Source: Muribaculum intestinale (GTDB lineage: Bacteria > Bacteroidota > Bacteroidia > Bacteroidales > Muribaculaceae). Taken from it: a stretch of DNA of 64,000 bases. Shown piece after piece: positions 26,909-36,408 of this stretch (the first letter of the stretch is position 1; the number at the start of each line of letters is the position of its first letter). Location of the stretch: contig NZ_CP021421.1 in NCBI RefSeq assembly GCF_002201515.1, positions 2,604,001 to 2,668,000 on the forward strand, written 5' to 3'. The translations under genes and the position numbers were made by a program. The notes below the pieces were generated by a model. It saw nothing but the letters and a program-made list of their open reading frames with translations, made no database searches and was not told the DNA's origin.

Positions 26909-27559
26909 CTAATGTTTGCTCTCGTCGTCGGAAGAGTCAGGAATCATTATGTAGGGCGAATCCTGCGGATTGAACGAGCCACTCGTGAGTGCGTGATAAA
27001 TTCTCAGGCATGCCCATGCGTCAATTGCTGCATAAATCTGCTGAGGGGCTGTGAGCACTGTTGCTTCCCAGTTGCTCAACCTCTGGCTTTTGGATATGCG
27101 TTCACCGAATACGATTCCATATATTTTCTGAAGGCTTGAGTCGTGAATCGCATATCCTGACACGATATCCTGAAGGTCGATAAACCCGGCAGGGGAGAAT
27201 TGAATGCCACGGTGCATTACATGGAAGTCATCCTTCAGCGACAGTCCAATTTTAAGTATCCCCGGGTCTTCAAAGAAATCGCACAATTCTTTGGTGATGC
27301 CGAATTTGTTGATTCGGAACAGATAGCAGCAGTCACCGGTGGATACTTGGATAAGGGCTACTTTATTGGGATGCCCTTTACGGAACGAAGGTTTAGTCTC
27401 GGTGTCGAATCCTACTACGGGGCAGCGCTTTATTGCGCACAGGGCGCTTGCAGCCTGCTCCGGTGTATTGACAACCACTATGTGGCCCGGATAGGCCACA
27501 ACGGGCAACTCCGCGAGTCGCTCTTTGGATATGGATAATATTAAGGTGTTGACATTCAT
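26909..27559 (-). CDS. 3'-5' exonuclease of the RNase D/DEDDy type
   Basis: The protein (216 residues from the chosen ATG, MNVNTLILSI) is a single DEDD exonuclease domain: VVGFDTETKPSF holds the first Asp-Glu pair, LKIGLSLKDDFHVMHR the second Asp, and the YAAIDAWACLRIY segment the Tyr and last Asp. It lacks the HRDC domains of full RNase D. Such short proteins are common in Bacteroidales; the substrate (RNA or DNA) is not known from sequence. Upstream ATGs add up to 17 residues. A TAAATTTG box on the minus strand (27647-27654) could be its promoter. Confidence 0.82.
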   Translation of the reverse strand: MNVNTLILSISKERLAELPVVAYPGHIVVVNTPEQAASALCAIKRCPVVGFDTETKPSFRKGHPNKVALIQVSTGDCCYLFRINKFGITKELCDFFEDPGILKIGLSLKDDFHVMHRGIQFSPAGFIDLQDIVSGYAIHDSSLQKIYGIVFGERISKSQRLSNWEATVLTAPQQIYAAIDAWACLRIYHALTSGSFNPQDSPYIMIPDSSDDESKH

Positions 27560-27737
27560 CCGTCTTACTCTTATAATCCCATGAACAGTGGAAGCCATGC
27601 CCGATATCATCTATGCAGGATTATGACTTTTATCACCGTAAAGTTACAAATTTATGTTGTAGAGCATGCGAATACACTTTGCGGTATAACATTTTTTAAC
27701 TCTTGTGCGGTGGTTATATGCTTATTCTAAAGGTGTT

Positions 27738-28364
27738 TTACATCTCTATGAATGATGCATCCGGAAAGTGTCGGGAGACATATCTGCCTATAAATTCTCT
27801 TGTGTCTTTCGCAATGATTCGGTCATTGTCAAAAAATGTGTTGTAAATGACCGAAAACAGTTTTATGCCACGGCTCCTGATGGCTTCGAGGGAGAGAATG
27901 GTATGGTTTATTGAGCCGAGCACGCCGTTTGTGACGAGTATTATCGGCAACTCATACCGGGCTACATAGTCTATGGTGAAGAAGTCGTCGGTAATGGGTA
28001 CCATAAGGCCGCCGGCACCTTCGACAAGCACCACATCGTAGCGTGAGGCGAGAATATCGGTCGATTTTTTGATAATGTCAAGGTCTATGTCGCGTCCATC
28101 GATGCGTGCTGCAAGCTGGGCTGAGGCCGGATAGCTGAAGATGACAGGAGCTGTAGTGTGGTCGAGATCTTCCGGGAGCATTTCTATACCCATTATTTTG
28201 CGGTGAGCCTCGATATCTTCCGACCATGTGTCGTTGCCGGTCTGTATGAACTTCTGAGTAGCGACTTTATGACCTTTTTCCATCAGTCGCTTGGCAAGCA
28301 TGCCGGTTATATATGTCTTTCCGGCATCGGTGTCGATGCCGGATATAAAGTATACTCCATTCAT
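27738..28364 (-). CDS. bioD: Dethiobiotin synthetase
   Basis: BioD closes the ureido ring of biotin with ATP and CO2 from 7,8-diaminopelargonate. The 208-residue protein starts YFISGIDTDAGKTYITG with the P-loop DTDAGKT, then has KFIQTGND and VEGAGGLMVPIT. Its ATG overlaps the stop of bioGC by ATGA, so translation is coupled. It ends the nadC-bioF-bioGC-bioD operon. bioA and bioB are not in the window, so the pathway is completed elsewhere. Confidence 0.95.
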   Translation of the reverse strand: MNGVYFISGIDTDAGKTYITGMLAKRLMEKGHKVATQKFIQTGNDTWSEDIEAHRKIMGIEMLPEDLDHTTAPVIFSYPASAQLAARIDGRDIDLDIIKKSTDILASRYDVVLVEGAGGLMVPITDDFFTIDYVARYELPIILVTNGVLGSINHTILSLEAIRSRGIKLFSVIYNTFFDNDRIIAKDTREFIGRYVSRHFPDASFIEM

Positions 28365-29755
28365 GTTTTTTCTGCAATTAGGTAAAGGGGATGGTAGGTA
28401 AGATTTACACTTCCGTCGTGATTTCTCGGATATCCGGAAAGAATACGGCTGAGAGGTGTATCAGTGCCGCGCATACCGTTGACTCCGGTAGCACGCAGAT
28501 GTCGCATCACTTCTTTTGGAGAGTCGAAACGCAATGTTATATCTTCCTGATCTGCTGCCAGCAGGCGCATATTTGCGGGGAGTAGCCCGACGAGTTCATT
28601 TAAGGTGAGATAACGCAGCGGGAGGTTGGTCACTTGTGTGAGTTCCTGCATATTGCGCTCTCCGAATGTGGAGATTACGAGATGGCCGCCCGAGGACAGC
28701 GCACGTGCGGCGTTGGATATGAATCCGGACGGTGAATTAAACCATTGTATAGTGGAGGCGCTTACAATGGCATCGACAGAAGTGTCAGGCTGACGAGACA
28801 TGAATTCTTCGGCATCCCCGGTCAATGTCTCGACCGAAGTACAGGTAAACTCAATATCGGATGGACACAAATCCCAGAGAATCAGATGCGACGGTTTCAA
28901 TTCCGACATGTAAAGGCGCGTCATTGTTCCGGTGCCGAATCCGGCCTCGATTATTGACTGAGGAGAGCGGCAGGCAAGCTCATTTCGCCACATATCCCAT
29001 AGATGACCGGCTATTGCTTTCTGTGCCACAGCTTCGTTATCATATGTTGGAAGTGAGCGCATAAATTTCCGGGCTACATAATCTTTGTCGATGATTTCCT
29101 GATTTATGATTGTCTGCCAGTCCGGCAGGTGGCCATCTTCGGTGATGCGGATTCGAGTGGATAGGGTATCCCACGCCCGCCTAAGGTTGTCGGCGGGAAA
29201 TATACGGTCATTTCCCGCGATTATTGCCCGGTCCCATTTTAATGTGGTGGAATGTATGGTGTGATTCTCTTTGGCAAGCATGCCAAGGATACGAAGTTCG
29301 TCGCGTAGCTCATCTATGGGCCGGTCGGGTTGTACATCTCGATATCCGGCATATTCTTCTTTATTCCGGCACATGCGTCGCCGGAATTTCTGCAGCGAGG
29401 ATTCGTCGAGCCCGTCAAGGGTACCGGTGAAAATTGCATATGGAATTCCTCTCAAATCATCTATCGGGTAAGGACTTCCGTTAACGGCAATTGACAGAGT
29501 AGGGCGTATGTCGGGATGGCCGCATAATACGCGTTCTGCCATCATCACTCCCATTGACCAGGCAAACAGGTAGATGTTGCGATAGCGTTGTATATGCGAC
29601 GTGTCAAAGGATGGGTCGCGGTAATCCCATACGGCCATTATATCGCAGCCGGGGTATCGCAGAGTGCTTATTGCTTGCGCATCGGTGCCCCAGCCGAGAA
29701 ATATCAGAATTAGGTCGTGGTTGTCGTTGGATTTATGTATAATTCGTTGAATCAT
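28361..29755 (-). CDS. BioG-BioC fusion: pimeloyl-ACP methyl esterase / malonyl-ACP O-methyltransferase
   Basis: The 464-residue protein joins two biotin enzymes. The N-terminal part (about 1-210) is a BioG-type alpha/beta hydrolase with LIFLGWGTDA, AWSMGVMMAERV (nucleophile Ser in WSMG) and a final GNDRIFPADN...DGHLPDW His region. The C-terminal part (about 220-464) is a SAM-dependent methyltransferase like BioC with IIEAGFGTGTMTRLY, LILWDLCP and SASTIQWFNSP. BioC methylates the malonyl-ACP carboxyl to start pimelate synthesis; BioG removes the methyl when the chain is complete. Fusion puts the first and last step on one chain. ATGA overlaps join it to bioF and bioD. Confidence 0.9.
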   Translation of the reverse strand: MIQRIIHKSNDNHDLILIFLGWGTDAQAISTLRYPGCDIMAVWDYRDPSFDTSHIQRYRNIYLFAWSMGVMMAERVLCGHPDIRPTLSIAVNGSPYPIDDLRGIPYAIFTGTLDGLDESSLQKFRRRMCRNKEEYAGYRDVQPDRPIDELRDELRILGMLAKENHTIHSTTLKWDRAIIAGNDRIFPADNLRRAWDTLSTRIRITEDGHLPDWQTIINQEIIDKDYVARKFMRSLPTYDNEAVAQKAIAGHLWDMWRNELACRSPQSIIEAGFGTGTMTRLYMSELKPSHLILWDLCPSDIEFTCTSVETLTGDAEEFMSRQPDTSVDAIVSASTIQWFNSPSGFISNAARALSSGGHLVISTFGERNMQELTQVTNLPLRYLTLNELVGLLPANMRLLAADQEDITLRFDSPKEVMRHLRATGVNGMRGTDTPLSRILSGYPRNHDGSVNLTYHPLYLIAEKT

Positions 29756-30888
29756 AGTCGATGAAGCGTGGCGGCAATAGCAACGCTTACATTTTGGAGG
29801 TCAGAATCCGTGAGGGCCGCGCTCAAGCTGAAGCGAAGACGTTCAGTGCCTGGAGGGACCGTCGGAGTACGTATAGGGAGCACTTTTACCCCATGCTGAA
29901 GCAGTTTTTGCGATAGCTCTACAGTGCGCACTGCGTCTCCTGTCACCAAAGGCATTATGTGGCTTGGCTGTGGGGGAAGAGCCAAATATGGCGCCAATAT
30001 TGAGGACATCCTGCGTGTAATCTCTTGGAGGCGTGCGCGCTCGGTGTCCATACCGATAATTTTTTCAATAATATATCTGCTCCATCGGCATACCATGGGT
30101 GGAATGGCGGTGGAGAAGATAAAACTGCGTGCACGGTTTACGAGAAACTCGCGTATGTCGGGGCTTGTGGCGACAAATGCGCCGGATGACGCGGCCGCTT
30201 TGCCAAGCGTGCCTACAATGATATCGACCATATGACCTCGCGGATTGCTTTTCACGAGGCCGAGTCCTCGGTCGCCTATGACGCCGAATGCGTGGGCCTC
30301 GTCGACGTAGAGCATTACGTTGGGGTAATGCTCTTTTAATGCGATTAGTGAGTCGAGATTGCATTGGTCGCCATCCATGCTGTATACCGATTCGACAATA
30401 ACAAGGATACGTTCATATTCCTTGTGATGTTTCTCAAGCAGGCGCTCGAGATGTGAGATGTCATTGTGGTGGAATCGGGCAAATCTGGCACGTGAAAGCA
30501 CGATGCCGTCGATTATCGAGGCATGGACAAGTTTGTCGGCAAGTATCATCGTTTCTTCTGACGCTATGGCCGATACAGTTCCGACATTGGCATGATAGCC
30601 GCTGTTGAACAGCAATACTGACCTTCCATACAGTGACGACAGCAACTCTTCAAGTGCATGGAAATCATCCTGTCCGGCAGCGAGCAGACGCGAGGCGGAT
30701 GCGGTGAGCGGTGCCAAGCGGTTTTCAGACAAATCCATGAATTCCTGCTGTAGTCCGTGACGCGAAGCAAGCCCGAGATAGTCGTTGCTTGACAGATCGA
30801 TACACTCCCTGCCCGAACCGGGCAGGGGTATATGGCGCAGGTTGCCTGATTGGCGCAGTTGCTCTAAGGTGGCTCTGAATGTTGGCAT
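29752..30888 (-). CDS. bioF: 8-amino-7-oxononanoate synthase
   Basis: BioF is a PLP enzyme joining pimeloyl-ACP (or CoA) with alanine. The 378-residue protein shows IDLSSNDYLGLASR, GSGREC, LFNSGYHANVGTVSAI, VESVYSMDGDQCNL, YVDEAHAFGVIGDRGLG and the PLP-lysine motif GTLGKAAASSGAFV. The ATG at 30886-30888 is preferred because it overlaps the nadC stop (TGATG); the longer frame begins at a TTG. It is coupled to bioGC downstream by an ATGA overlap. Confidence 0.94.
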   Translation of the reverse strand: MPTFRATLEQLRQSGNLRHIPLPGSGRECIDLSSNDYLGLASRHGLQQEFMDLSENRLAPLTASASRLLAAGQDDFHALEELLSSLYGRSVLLFNSGYHANVGTVSAIASEETMILADKLVHASIIDGIVLSRARFARFHHNDISHLERLLEKHHKEYERILVIVESVYSMDGDQCNLDSLIALKEHYPNVMLYVDEAHAFGVIGDRGLGLVKSNPRGHMVDIIVGTLGKAAASSGAFVATSPDIREFLVNRARSFIFSTAIPPMVCRWSRYIIEKIIGMDTERARLQEITRRMSSILAPYLALPPQPSHIMPLVTGDAVRTVELSQKLLQHGVKVLPIRTPTVPPGTERLRFSLSAALTDSDLQNVSVAIAATLHRL

Positions 30889-31733
30889 CAGCAATGTTTG
30901 AAACTCATGTCAAGTCCCTTGACCGAGTGGGTAAGGGCACCTACGGAAATGAAGTCGACGCCACATTCGCCATAGTCGCGGAGAGTTTCGAGTGTTATGC
31001 CGCCCGAAGATTCAACTTCGGCGCGTCCGTTTATAAGTTCTACAGCTTCTTTCGTGCGCTCCGGGGTGAAGTTGTCGAGCATGATGCGGTCCACTCCGGC
31101 TTCGAGAGCCTGAAGTATTTCTTCGGTGTTGCGCACCTCGACTTCTATTTTAAGGTCTTTGCCTTTTTCGGCAAGGTATTTCTTCGCGGAGTTTACTGCC
31201 TGGGGTATACCACCTGCGAAATCGACATGATTGTCCTTTATGAGAATCATGTCAAACAATCCGATACGGTGGTTTTCGCCTCCTCCGATTTTGACGGCCA
31301 TTTTTTCGAGCATGCGCATGCCGGGAGTTGTCTTGCGCGTATCGAGTACTTTTGTTTTAAGTCCTGCGAGGCGTTCCTGATAGCGTGCGGTCATTGTGGC
31401 GATGCCGCTCATGCGTTGCATTATATTGAGCATGACGCGCTCGGTCTGTAGCAGAGAGCGCACAGGCCCTTCGACCACGAATGCGATATCGCCGGGCTTT
31501 ACATGGGCGCCGTCGTTGATGTATTGTGTAATCTTCAGCGAGGAATCGAATTTCTCAAATACCTTTTTTGCAATCTCGATACCGGCTATTATGCCCTCTT
31601 CCTTTACGAGGAGGTGCTGTCGGCCTGTAGCCTCGGCCGGGATGGTGCTGAGAGTGGTATGGTCGCCGTCGCCCACATCTTCGGCAAAAGCAAGGTTGAG
31701 CAGGTCGTCGATGAGTTGGTCGGTAGTTTTCAT
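30888..31733 (-). CDS. nadC: Nicotinate-nucleotide pyrophosphorylase (carboxylating)
   Basis: NadC converts quinolinate and PRPP to nicotinate mononucleotide in NAD synthesis. The 281-residue protein has EDVGDGDHTT, TERVMLNIMQRMSGIAT, LDTRKTTPGMRMLEKMAVKIGGGENHR (substrate-binding Arg/Lys/His), IKDNH and VDRIMLDN, SGGITL near the end. Placement at the head of the biotin genes links NAD and biotin synthesis in one transcript; nadA and nadB are not nearby. Confidence 0.95.
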   Translation of the reverse strand: MKTTDQLIDDLLNLAFAEDVGDGDHTTLSTIPAEATGRQHLLVKEEGIIAGIEIAKKVFEKFDSSLKITQYINDGAHVKPGDIAFVVEGPVRSLLQTERVMLNIMQRMSGIATMTARYQERLAGLKTKVLDTRKTTPGMRMLEKMAVKIGGGENHRIGLFDMILIKDNHVDFAGGIPQAVNSAKKYLAEKGKDLKIEVEVRNTEEILQALEAGVDRIMLDNFTPERTKEAVELINGRAEVESSGGITLETLRDYGECGVDFISVGALTHSVKGLDMSFKHC

Positions 31734-31749
31734 AAACGGGAATATTAAA

Positions 31750-31804
31750 GGGACAAAAGAGCCTTCGGGACATGGTTGTGTGTCGCCATTGGTTCTTTTG
31801 TCCC
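31750..31804 (-). terminator. Hairpin between fabD and nadC
   Basis: An 11 bp stem GGGACAAAAGA / TCTTTTGTCCC (31750-31760, 31794-31804) closes a long loop; on the minus strand it is followed by TTTAAT. It may end or attenuate transcription after fabD. Confidence 0.5.
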
Positions 31805-31834
31805 GATATGTTTTATTGAGTTATTCTGATGCAA

Positions 31835-32731
31835 TCAGAGCTTTTCGTAGCCTGATATGGTAAGGTCGGCGCCTTTGCCAATCTTGGCAACAAGTCCCTG
31901 AAGAACTTTACCGGGGCCGAATTCTATAAACTCGGTAGCACCGTCTGCAATCATGTTCTGCACGGTTTTAGTCCAGCGTACGGGTGCGGTGAGCTGAGCA
32001 ATCAGGTTAGCCTTGATTTCGACTGGGTCGGTATGAGGCAGAGCGTCGACATTCTGGTAGACGGGACACTTGGGAGTGTGAACCGGAGTATTCTCGATTG
32101 CTGCTGCGAGCTCGGCACGTGCCGGTTCCATGCAGGGGCTGTGGAAAGCGCCTCCGACTTTAAGTTTGAGTGCGCGTTTTGCGCCGGCTTCTGTGGCTTT
32201 TGCGCAAGCTGCGTCGATAGCCTCTATTTCCCCTGAGATTACGAGTTGGCCGGGGCAGTTGTAGTTGGCACATACGACCACGCCGTCTACACTTTCGCAG
32301 ATTTCCTCGACTTTCTCGTCGGGAAGTGCGATGATAGCAGCCATTGTTGAGGGCTTCATCTCACAGGCTTTCTGCATAGCCTGCGCGCGGGCGCTTACCA
32401 GACGCAGACCGTCCTCGAAGCTCAGTGCTCCGGCAACAACGAGTGCGCAGAACTCACCGAGCGAGTGTCCGGCAGCCATGTCGGGCTTGATGCCTGTAGT
32501 TTCTTCGATTACCTTTGCGATGATTACTGAATGGAGGAATATCGCGGGCTGGGTAACTTTGGTCTGACGTAAATCCTCATCGGTGCCCTCAAACATGAGG
32601 TCTGTGATGCGGAAACCGAGGATTTCGTTGGCTTTCTCAAACATTGCGCGGGCCTCGGCATTGTTCTCGTAGAGGTCTTTGCCCATACCTACGAACTGTG
32701 CGCCTTGGCCGGGGAATACAAATGCTTTCAT
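31835..32731 (-). CDS. fabD: Malonyl-CoA:ACP transacylase
   Basis: FabD loads malonyl onto acyl carrier protein for fatty acid synthesis. The 298-residue protein has FPGQGAQFVGMG, VTQPAIFLHS, the nucleophile motif GHSLGEFCAL, the Arg/His motif ARAQAMQKAC and GGAFHSPCM with the catalytic His. It lies 60 bases downstream of rho and upstream of nadC and the biotin genes, which also use ACP-bound intermediates. Confidence 0.95.
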   Translation of the reverse strand: MKAFVFPGQGAQFVGMGKDLYENNAEARAMFEKANEILGFRITDLMFEGTDEDLRQTKVTQPAIFLHSVIIAKVIEETTGIKPDMAAGHSLGEFCALVVAGALSFEDGLRLVSARAQAMQKACEMKPSTMAAIIALPDEKVEEICESVDGVVVCANYNCPGQLVISGEIEAIDAACAKATEAGAKRALKLKVGGAFHSPCMEPARAELAAAIENTPVHTPKCPVYQNVDALPHTDPVEIKANLIAQLTAPVRWTKTVQNMIADGATEFIEFGPGKVLQGLVAKIGKGADLTISGYEKL

Positions 32732-32791
32732 AATCGGATTGGTTATATTTATGTCTTGATTTTATCTTATAGTGTAGTATCGTTGATGACT

Positions 32792-34924
32792 TTATGCGTT
32801 CATGCTGCGGAGAAGTTCGTCGTTGTCGCGGGTCTTCTCCATCTGGTCGCGCATGAACTCCATGGCCTCGATTGATGTACGGTCGCTGAGGTAACGGCGC
32901 AGAATCCATATGCGCTGTAATGTCTCCTGACGCTGCAACAGGTCGTCGCGACGAGTGCTTGACGCCATGATATCGACAGCGGGGAAGATTCGTTTGTTGG
33001 AGAGTTTGCGGTCAAGCTGAAGCTCCATATTGCCTGTGCCTTTGAATTCTTCGAAGATTACTTCGTCCATCTTTGAACTTGTTTCTGTAAGGGCTGTGGC
33101 GATTATGGTCAGCGAGCCTCCGCCTTCGATATTACGCGCTGCACCGAAGAAGCGCTTTGGTTTCTGGAGTGCGTTGGCATCGACACCTCCTGACAGGATT
33201 TTGCCGGAGGCTGGCGATACGGTGTTGTATGCGCGTGCGAGTCGGGTGATGGAGTCGAGCAGGATTACTACATCATGTCCGCACTCAACAAGACGTTTAG
33301 CTTTCTCAAGCACGATGCCTGCAATCTTGACGTGGCGCTCGGCCGGTTCGTCAAATGTAGAGGCTATGACCTCGGCGTTTACGCTACGGCTCATATCGGT
33401 TACCTCCTCGGGGCGTTCATCAATGAGAAGAATCATGATATAGGTCTCGGGATGGTTTTCCGCAATGGCATTGGCGATATCTTTGAGCAGTATGGTCTTG
33501 CCGGTTTTAGGCGGAGCTACAATAAGACCGCGCTGGCCCTTGCCGATTGGCGAGAACATGTCGACCACGCGTGTGGAGATATTGCTTGACCTACCGCCGG
33601 TGAGGTCGAATTTTTCGTCGGGGAAGAGGGGGGTCAGGTGTTCAAAGGGTACGCGGTCGCGGATATATTCGGGTGTGCGTCCGTTTACATCGCGAACTTC
33701 GCCGAGAGGGAAATATTTTTCGTTTTCTTTCGGCGGACGAATCCAGCCTTCGACAACGTCGCCTGTCTTCAGCCCATACTGCTTGATCTGCTGCTGTGTG
33801 ACGTATATGTCGTCGGGCGATGCAAGATAATTGTAATCGCTTGAACGCAGGAATCCATATCCTTCCGGCGTAATCTCGAGAACGCCTGACGCGAGCAGCA
33901 GACCGTCGAAATTATATCGGGGCTGTTGGGGCTCCGGGATAAAGTCGCGGTTATTGTTGTTATTGTTGCGGTTGCGCTTGTTCTTTTTATTCTGCTGCTG
34001 TTGCTGCTTTTGCATAGCCATATTCTGGGCCGGCTCCTGAATTACTATAGGTGCGACGGCGGCAGCGGCGGCGGCTTCTTCTTTTTCGCGCTGAGAGCGT
34101 GGCACGAATTTACGTTCGGTGCGGAAGAAAGAGCCAAATGAACTGTCCTTTGACGGGCGGAAGTCTCTTCTTTTCTGTTGCTGCTGGCCCTCATTTATTT
34201 GTTGAGGTGCATCAGTGGTATTGTCCGAGGGGGTATTTTCAGTCGTGATGCCGTCCTGTGCGGGCTGAAGTTCAGCAGAGGGGAGTAGTGCCAGAGGATT
34301 TGAAATCGGCGGATTTACTTCATTCATTTCCGGATTATCCGATGCTGTCAATTCTGCAACCGTCTGAGGCTTTTCATCGGAGGGATTCTTGGCTTCGGAT
34401 GTCGGAATCTGTTGGATGGCAAGGAGCTCTGCGCGGGCTTTTTCAGCAGCCGCTTCAGCTGCAAGCTGTGCTTTAGAGGGGCGCCCCGGTTTGCGTCGCG
34501 GGGGCTGAGGGATTTCTATGGGCAGATTTTCGCTGTCAGAGGAGGTGGGTTTTTCCTGCTGTTCCTCAATCGTCTGATTGTCGGCCTGTCTGTTTTTCTT
34601 GCCTTGTCGCTGGTTGTCGCGTGGCTTTTTATCTTTACCTTGGTTTTCGACGTTGTTTGTGGCTTCAGATGGTTCTGTAGCCAATTCGTTGTTGCTGTTG
34701 TCGCTTTTGGGCTGTCTGCCTTTTTTTTGCTTTGGCTGGCGTGTTTTTTTATTATTAGTGTTGCTTGCCGCAGAGTTGTTGGCGGCGACCTCGGCCTGCT
34801 GGTCGAGAATTTTATAGACAAGGTCCTCCTTATTCTCGGCGTCAAATTTCGTTACGCCTAAATTGCCGGCGATATCTGCCAGTTGCTGGGACGACATTGC
34901 GTCGAGTTCGTCGTATTTGTACAT
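32792..34924 (-). CDS. rho: Transcription termination factor Rho with long disordered insert
   Basis: Rho is the hexameric RNA helicase for factor-dependent termination. The 710-residue protein starts with a Rho_N helical domain (1-45, [17 protein letters not shown]). A low-complexity region of nearly 300 residues (about 46-335) follows, rich in Asn, Gln, Lys, Pro and Ala with runs such as [18 protein letters not shown]. Then come the cold-shock RNA-binding domain ([18 protein letters not shown]) and the ATPase ([43 protein letters not shown]). E. coli Rho has 419 residues, so the insert explains the extra length. In Bacteroides a comparable region drives phase separation of Rho. A long leader precedes it. 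Confidence 0.96.
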   Translation of the reverse strand: MYKYDELDAMSSQQLADIAGNLGVTKFDAENKEDLVYKILDQQAEVAANNSAASNTNNKKTRQPKQKKGRQPKSDNSNNELATEPSEATNNVENQGKDKKPRDNQRQGKKNRQADNQTIEEQQEKPTSSDSENLPIEIPQPPRRKPGRPSKAQLAAEAAAEKARAELLAIQQIPTSEAKNPSDEKPQTVAELTASDNPEMNEVNPPISNPLALLPSAELQPAQDGITTENTPSDNTTDAPQQINEGQQQQKRRDFRPSKDSSFGSFFRTERKFVPRSQREKEEAAAAAAVAPIVIQEPAQNMAMQKQQQQQNKKNKRNRNNNNNNRDFIPEPQQPRYNFDGLLLASGVLEITPEGYGFLRSSDYNYLASPDDIYVTQQQIKQYGLKTGDVVEGWIRPPKENEKYFPLGEVRDVNGRTPEYIRDRVPFEHLTPLFPDEKFDLTGGRSSNISTRVVDMFSPIGKGQRGLIVAPPKTGKTILLKDIANAIAENHPETYIMILLIDERPEEVTDMSRSVNAEVIASTFDEPAERHVKIAGIVLEKAKRLVECGHDVVILLDSITRLARAYNTVSPASGKILSGGVDANALQKPKRFFGAARNIEGGGSLTIIATALTETSSKMDEVIFEEFKGTGNMELQLDRKLSNKRIFPAVDIMASSTRRDDLLQRQETLQRIWILRRYLSDRTSIEAMEFMRDQMEKTRDNDELLRSMNA

Positions 34925-35278
34925 ATTGCCTTGTTTGGAATGGCTGGTGAGAGGTTAGGTAGCTTAAATTGGATTTGCGTTACACTTAAAATATGCGCTT
35001 TATTATGGCCCGGTAGTATAGCAATTAATAATTGAACCATAGTACAGGCGCGGATTTTGTGTTTCCGTTGATTTCACACATTAATTTCTTGTCAGAGATT
35101 TGTCGTGCTGGAAATCCGTATGGAATTGCGTCAGATAAATCAGGTACAGGGTAATCCCACGTGCTTAGAAGCGTATCTAGGGTTGACTTTGGTTTTGATT
35201 GTCGACCGACAACTTTGCTCGGGTGCTTTGAAACCCTGTCGCACACTCTTTAAAAGTGCTATAATAGTTGAAAAATCG
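34925..35278 (-). promoter_or_regulatory. Long 5' leader of rho
   Basis: A -7 box TAACTTTG on the minus strand (35282-35289) would start transcription near 35278, giving a leader of about 350 bases before the rho ATG. rho genes in other bacteria are autoregulated through long leaders. The leader contains a short reading frame (35025-35246). No strong terminator hairpin was found in it. Confidence 0.4.
35025..35246 (-). CDS. Possible 73-residue leader ORF upstream of rho, unknown
   Basis: A GTG-initiated frame encodes 73 residues (start MCDRVSKHPSKVVGRQS, end KSAPVLWFNY). It starts about 32 bases after the predicted transcription start, with AAAGAG just before the GTG. I do not recognise the product; it has no signal peptide or membrane segment. 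It occupies most of the upstream half of the rho leader and may be a leader peptide, a remnant, or chance. Confidence 0.3.
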   Translation of the reverse strand: MCDRVSKHPSKVVGRQSKPKSTLDTLLSTWDYPVPDLSDAIPYGFPARQISDKKLMCEINGNTKSAPVLWFNY

Positions 35279-35281
35279 ACG

Positions 35282-35289
35282 CAAAGTTA
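35282..35289 (-). promoter_or_regulatory. Putative -7 box of rho
   Basis: On the minus strand TAACTTTG fits TAnnTTTG. It is the best promoter match upstream of rho. Confidence 0.4.
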
Positions 35290-35385
35290 ACAATTTCCAT
35301 CGAATTAACAAATTAAATATCCGTAAAGTTTTGCGTCGATGACTAATGTATTGCTTAATAGCCGGCTTTAACGACGGCCGGACAA

Positions 35386-35436
35386 TAAAAAATTACCGGC
35401 GGGGACACGAATCAACGTTGGTTCCTCTGCCGGTAA
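35386..35436 (-). terminator. Terminator after pyrD
   Basis: On the minus strand an 8 bp stem TTACCGGC / GCCGGTAA (35429-35436, 35393-35400) is followed by a T run (35386-35392). It ends the pyrK-pyrD operon. The rest of 35290-35497 holds no gene. Confidence 0.8.
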
Positions 35437-35497
35437 ATTAAATAAGGTGTGTTGCGTACGAAAAATTGTTCTAAAATAGTTTTTTGAGACTTGTTTG

Positions 35498-36403
35498 TCA
35501 GATTATGCCTCTGATTGAATTTATGTCGTCGATATTGTGACGATTGCAGAAATCATTAATCTCGTCGATGATTTTTATGGTTATAGCAGGATTGATAAAA
35601 TTAGCGGTGCCGATTTCTACGGCTGTTGCTCCAGCCATAATGAATTCGAGAGCATCCTTGCCGCTCATAATGCCGCCAAGACCGATTACCGGAATGTTGA
35701 CGGCTTTTGCCACCTGCCATACCATCCTGACTGCGACGGGCTTTACGGCCGGCCCCGATAGCCCTCCGGTAACTGTAGACAGGCAGGGGCGCATGCGCTC
35801 TACGTCGATAGCCATTCCGAGGAGTGTATTTATCAGCGATACAGCATCGGCACCTTCGGCCTCTACGGCGCGAGCTATCTCGGTTATATCGGTTACGTTG
35901 GGCGATAGTTTTACAATCAGAGTGCCAGGATATGCCCGGCGTACAGCGCGGGTCACTTCTGCGGCGCCTGAGCATGTTGTGCCGAAAGCCATGCCTCCTT
36001 GCTTTACGTTGGGGCAGGATATGTTGATTTCCACAGCTGCTATCCCTGAGAGCGGGGCCAGCTTTTCGCATACGGCAACATAGTCGTCGGGACAGGCACC
36101 GGATACATTGACCATTATATTTGTATCCAGATCCTTAATACGGGGGTAAATGTTTTCGATAAAGTAGTCTACACCCTTGTTCTGGAGGCCTACGGCATTG
36201 AGCATACCGGACGGCGTTTCGGCCATGCGTGGATATGGATTGCCTTCACGAGGATTCAGAGTGGTGCCTTTTACGATAAATCCTCCAAGGCGATTGAGGT
36301 CGATGAAGTCGGCGAATTCTTCTCCATAACCGAAGGTGCCTGATGCTGTGAGTACCGGATTTTTCAGAGAAAGAGCTCCGATGTTTATGTCTAATTTTGC
36401 CAT
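35498..36403 (-). CDS. pyrD: Dihydroorotate dehydrogenase, catalytic subunit (class 1B)
   Basis: PyrD oxidises dihydroorotate to orotate in pyrimidine synthesis with FMN. From ATG 36401-36403 the protein has 301 residues beginning [22 protein letters not shown]. It has [15 protein letters not shown] with the catalytic Cys of class 1 enzymes, [19 protein letters not shown] and [29 protein letters not shown]. An upstream start adding six residues is possible, but GGAG of the pyrK end lies at ribosome-binding distance from the chosen ATG. Being next to pyrK identifies the NAD-dependent 1B type. Confidence 0.95.
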   Translation of the reverse strand: MAKLDINIGALSLKNPVLTASGTFGYGEEFADFIDLNRLGGFIVKGTTLNPREGNPYPRMAETPSGMLNAVGLQNKGVDYFIENIYPRIKDLDTNIMVNVSGACPDDYVAVCEKLAPLSGIAAVEINISCPNVKQGGMAFGTTCSGAAEVTRAVRRAYPGTLIVKLSPNVTDITEIARAVEAEGADAVSLINTLLGMAIDVERMRPCLSTVTGGLSGPAVKPVAVRMVWQVAKAVNIPVIGLGGIMSGKDALEFIMAGATAVEIGTANFINPAITIKIIDEINDFCNRHNIDDINSIRGII

Positions 36404-36408
36404 GTCGT

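Noticed and set aside
35025-35246. tmRNA or other known RNA in the rho leader
   Set aside because: No tRNA-like ends, tag peptide or other family-specific motif could be found; it is kept only as a possible short reading frame.
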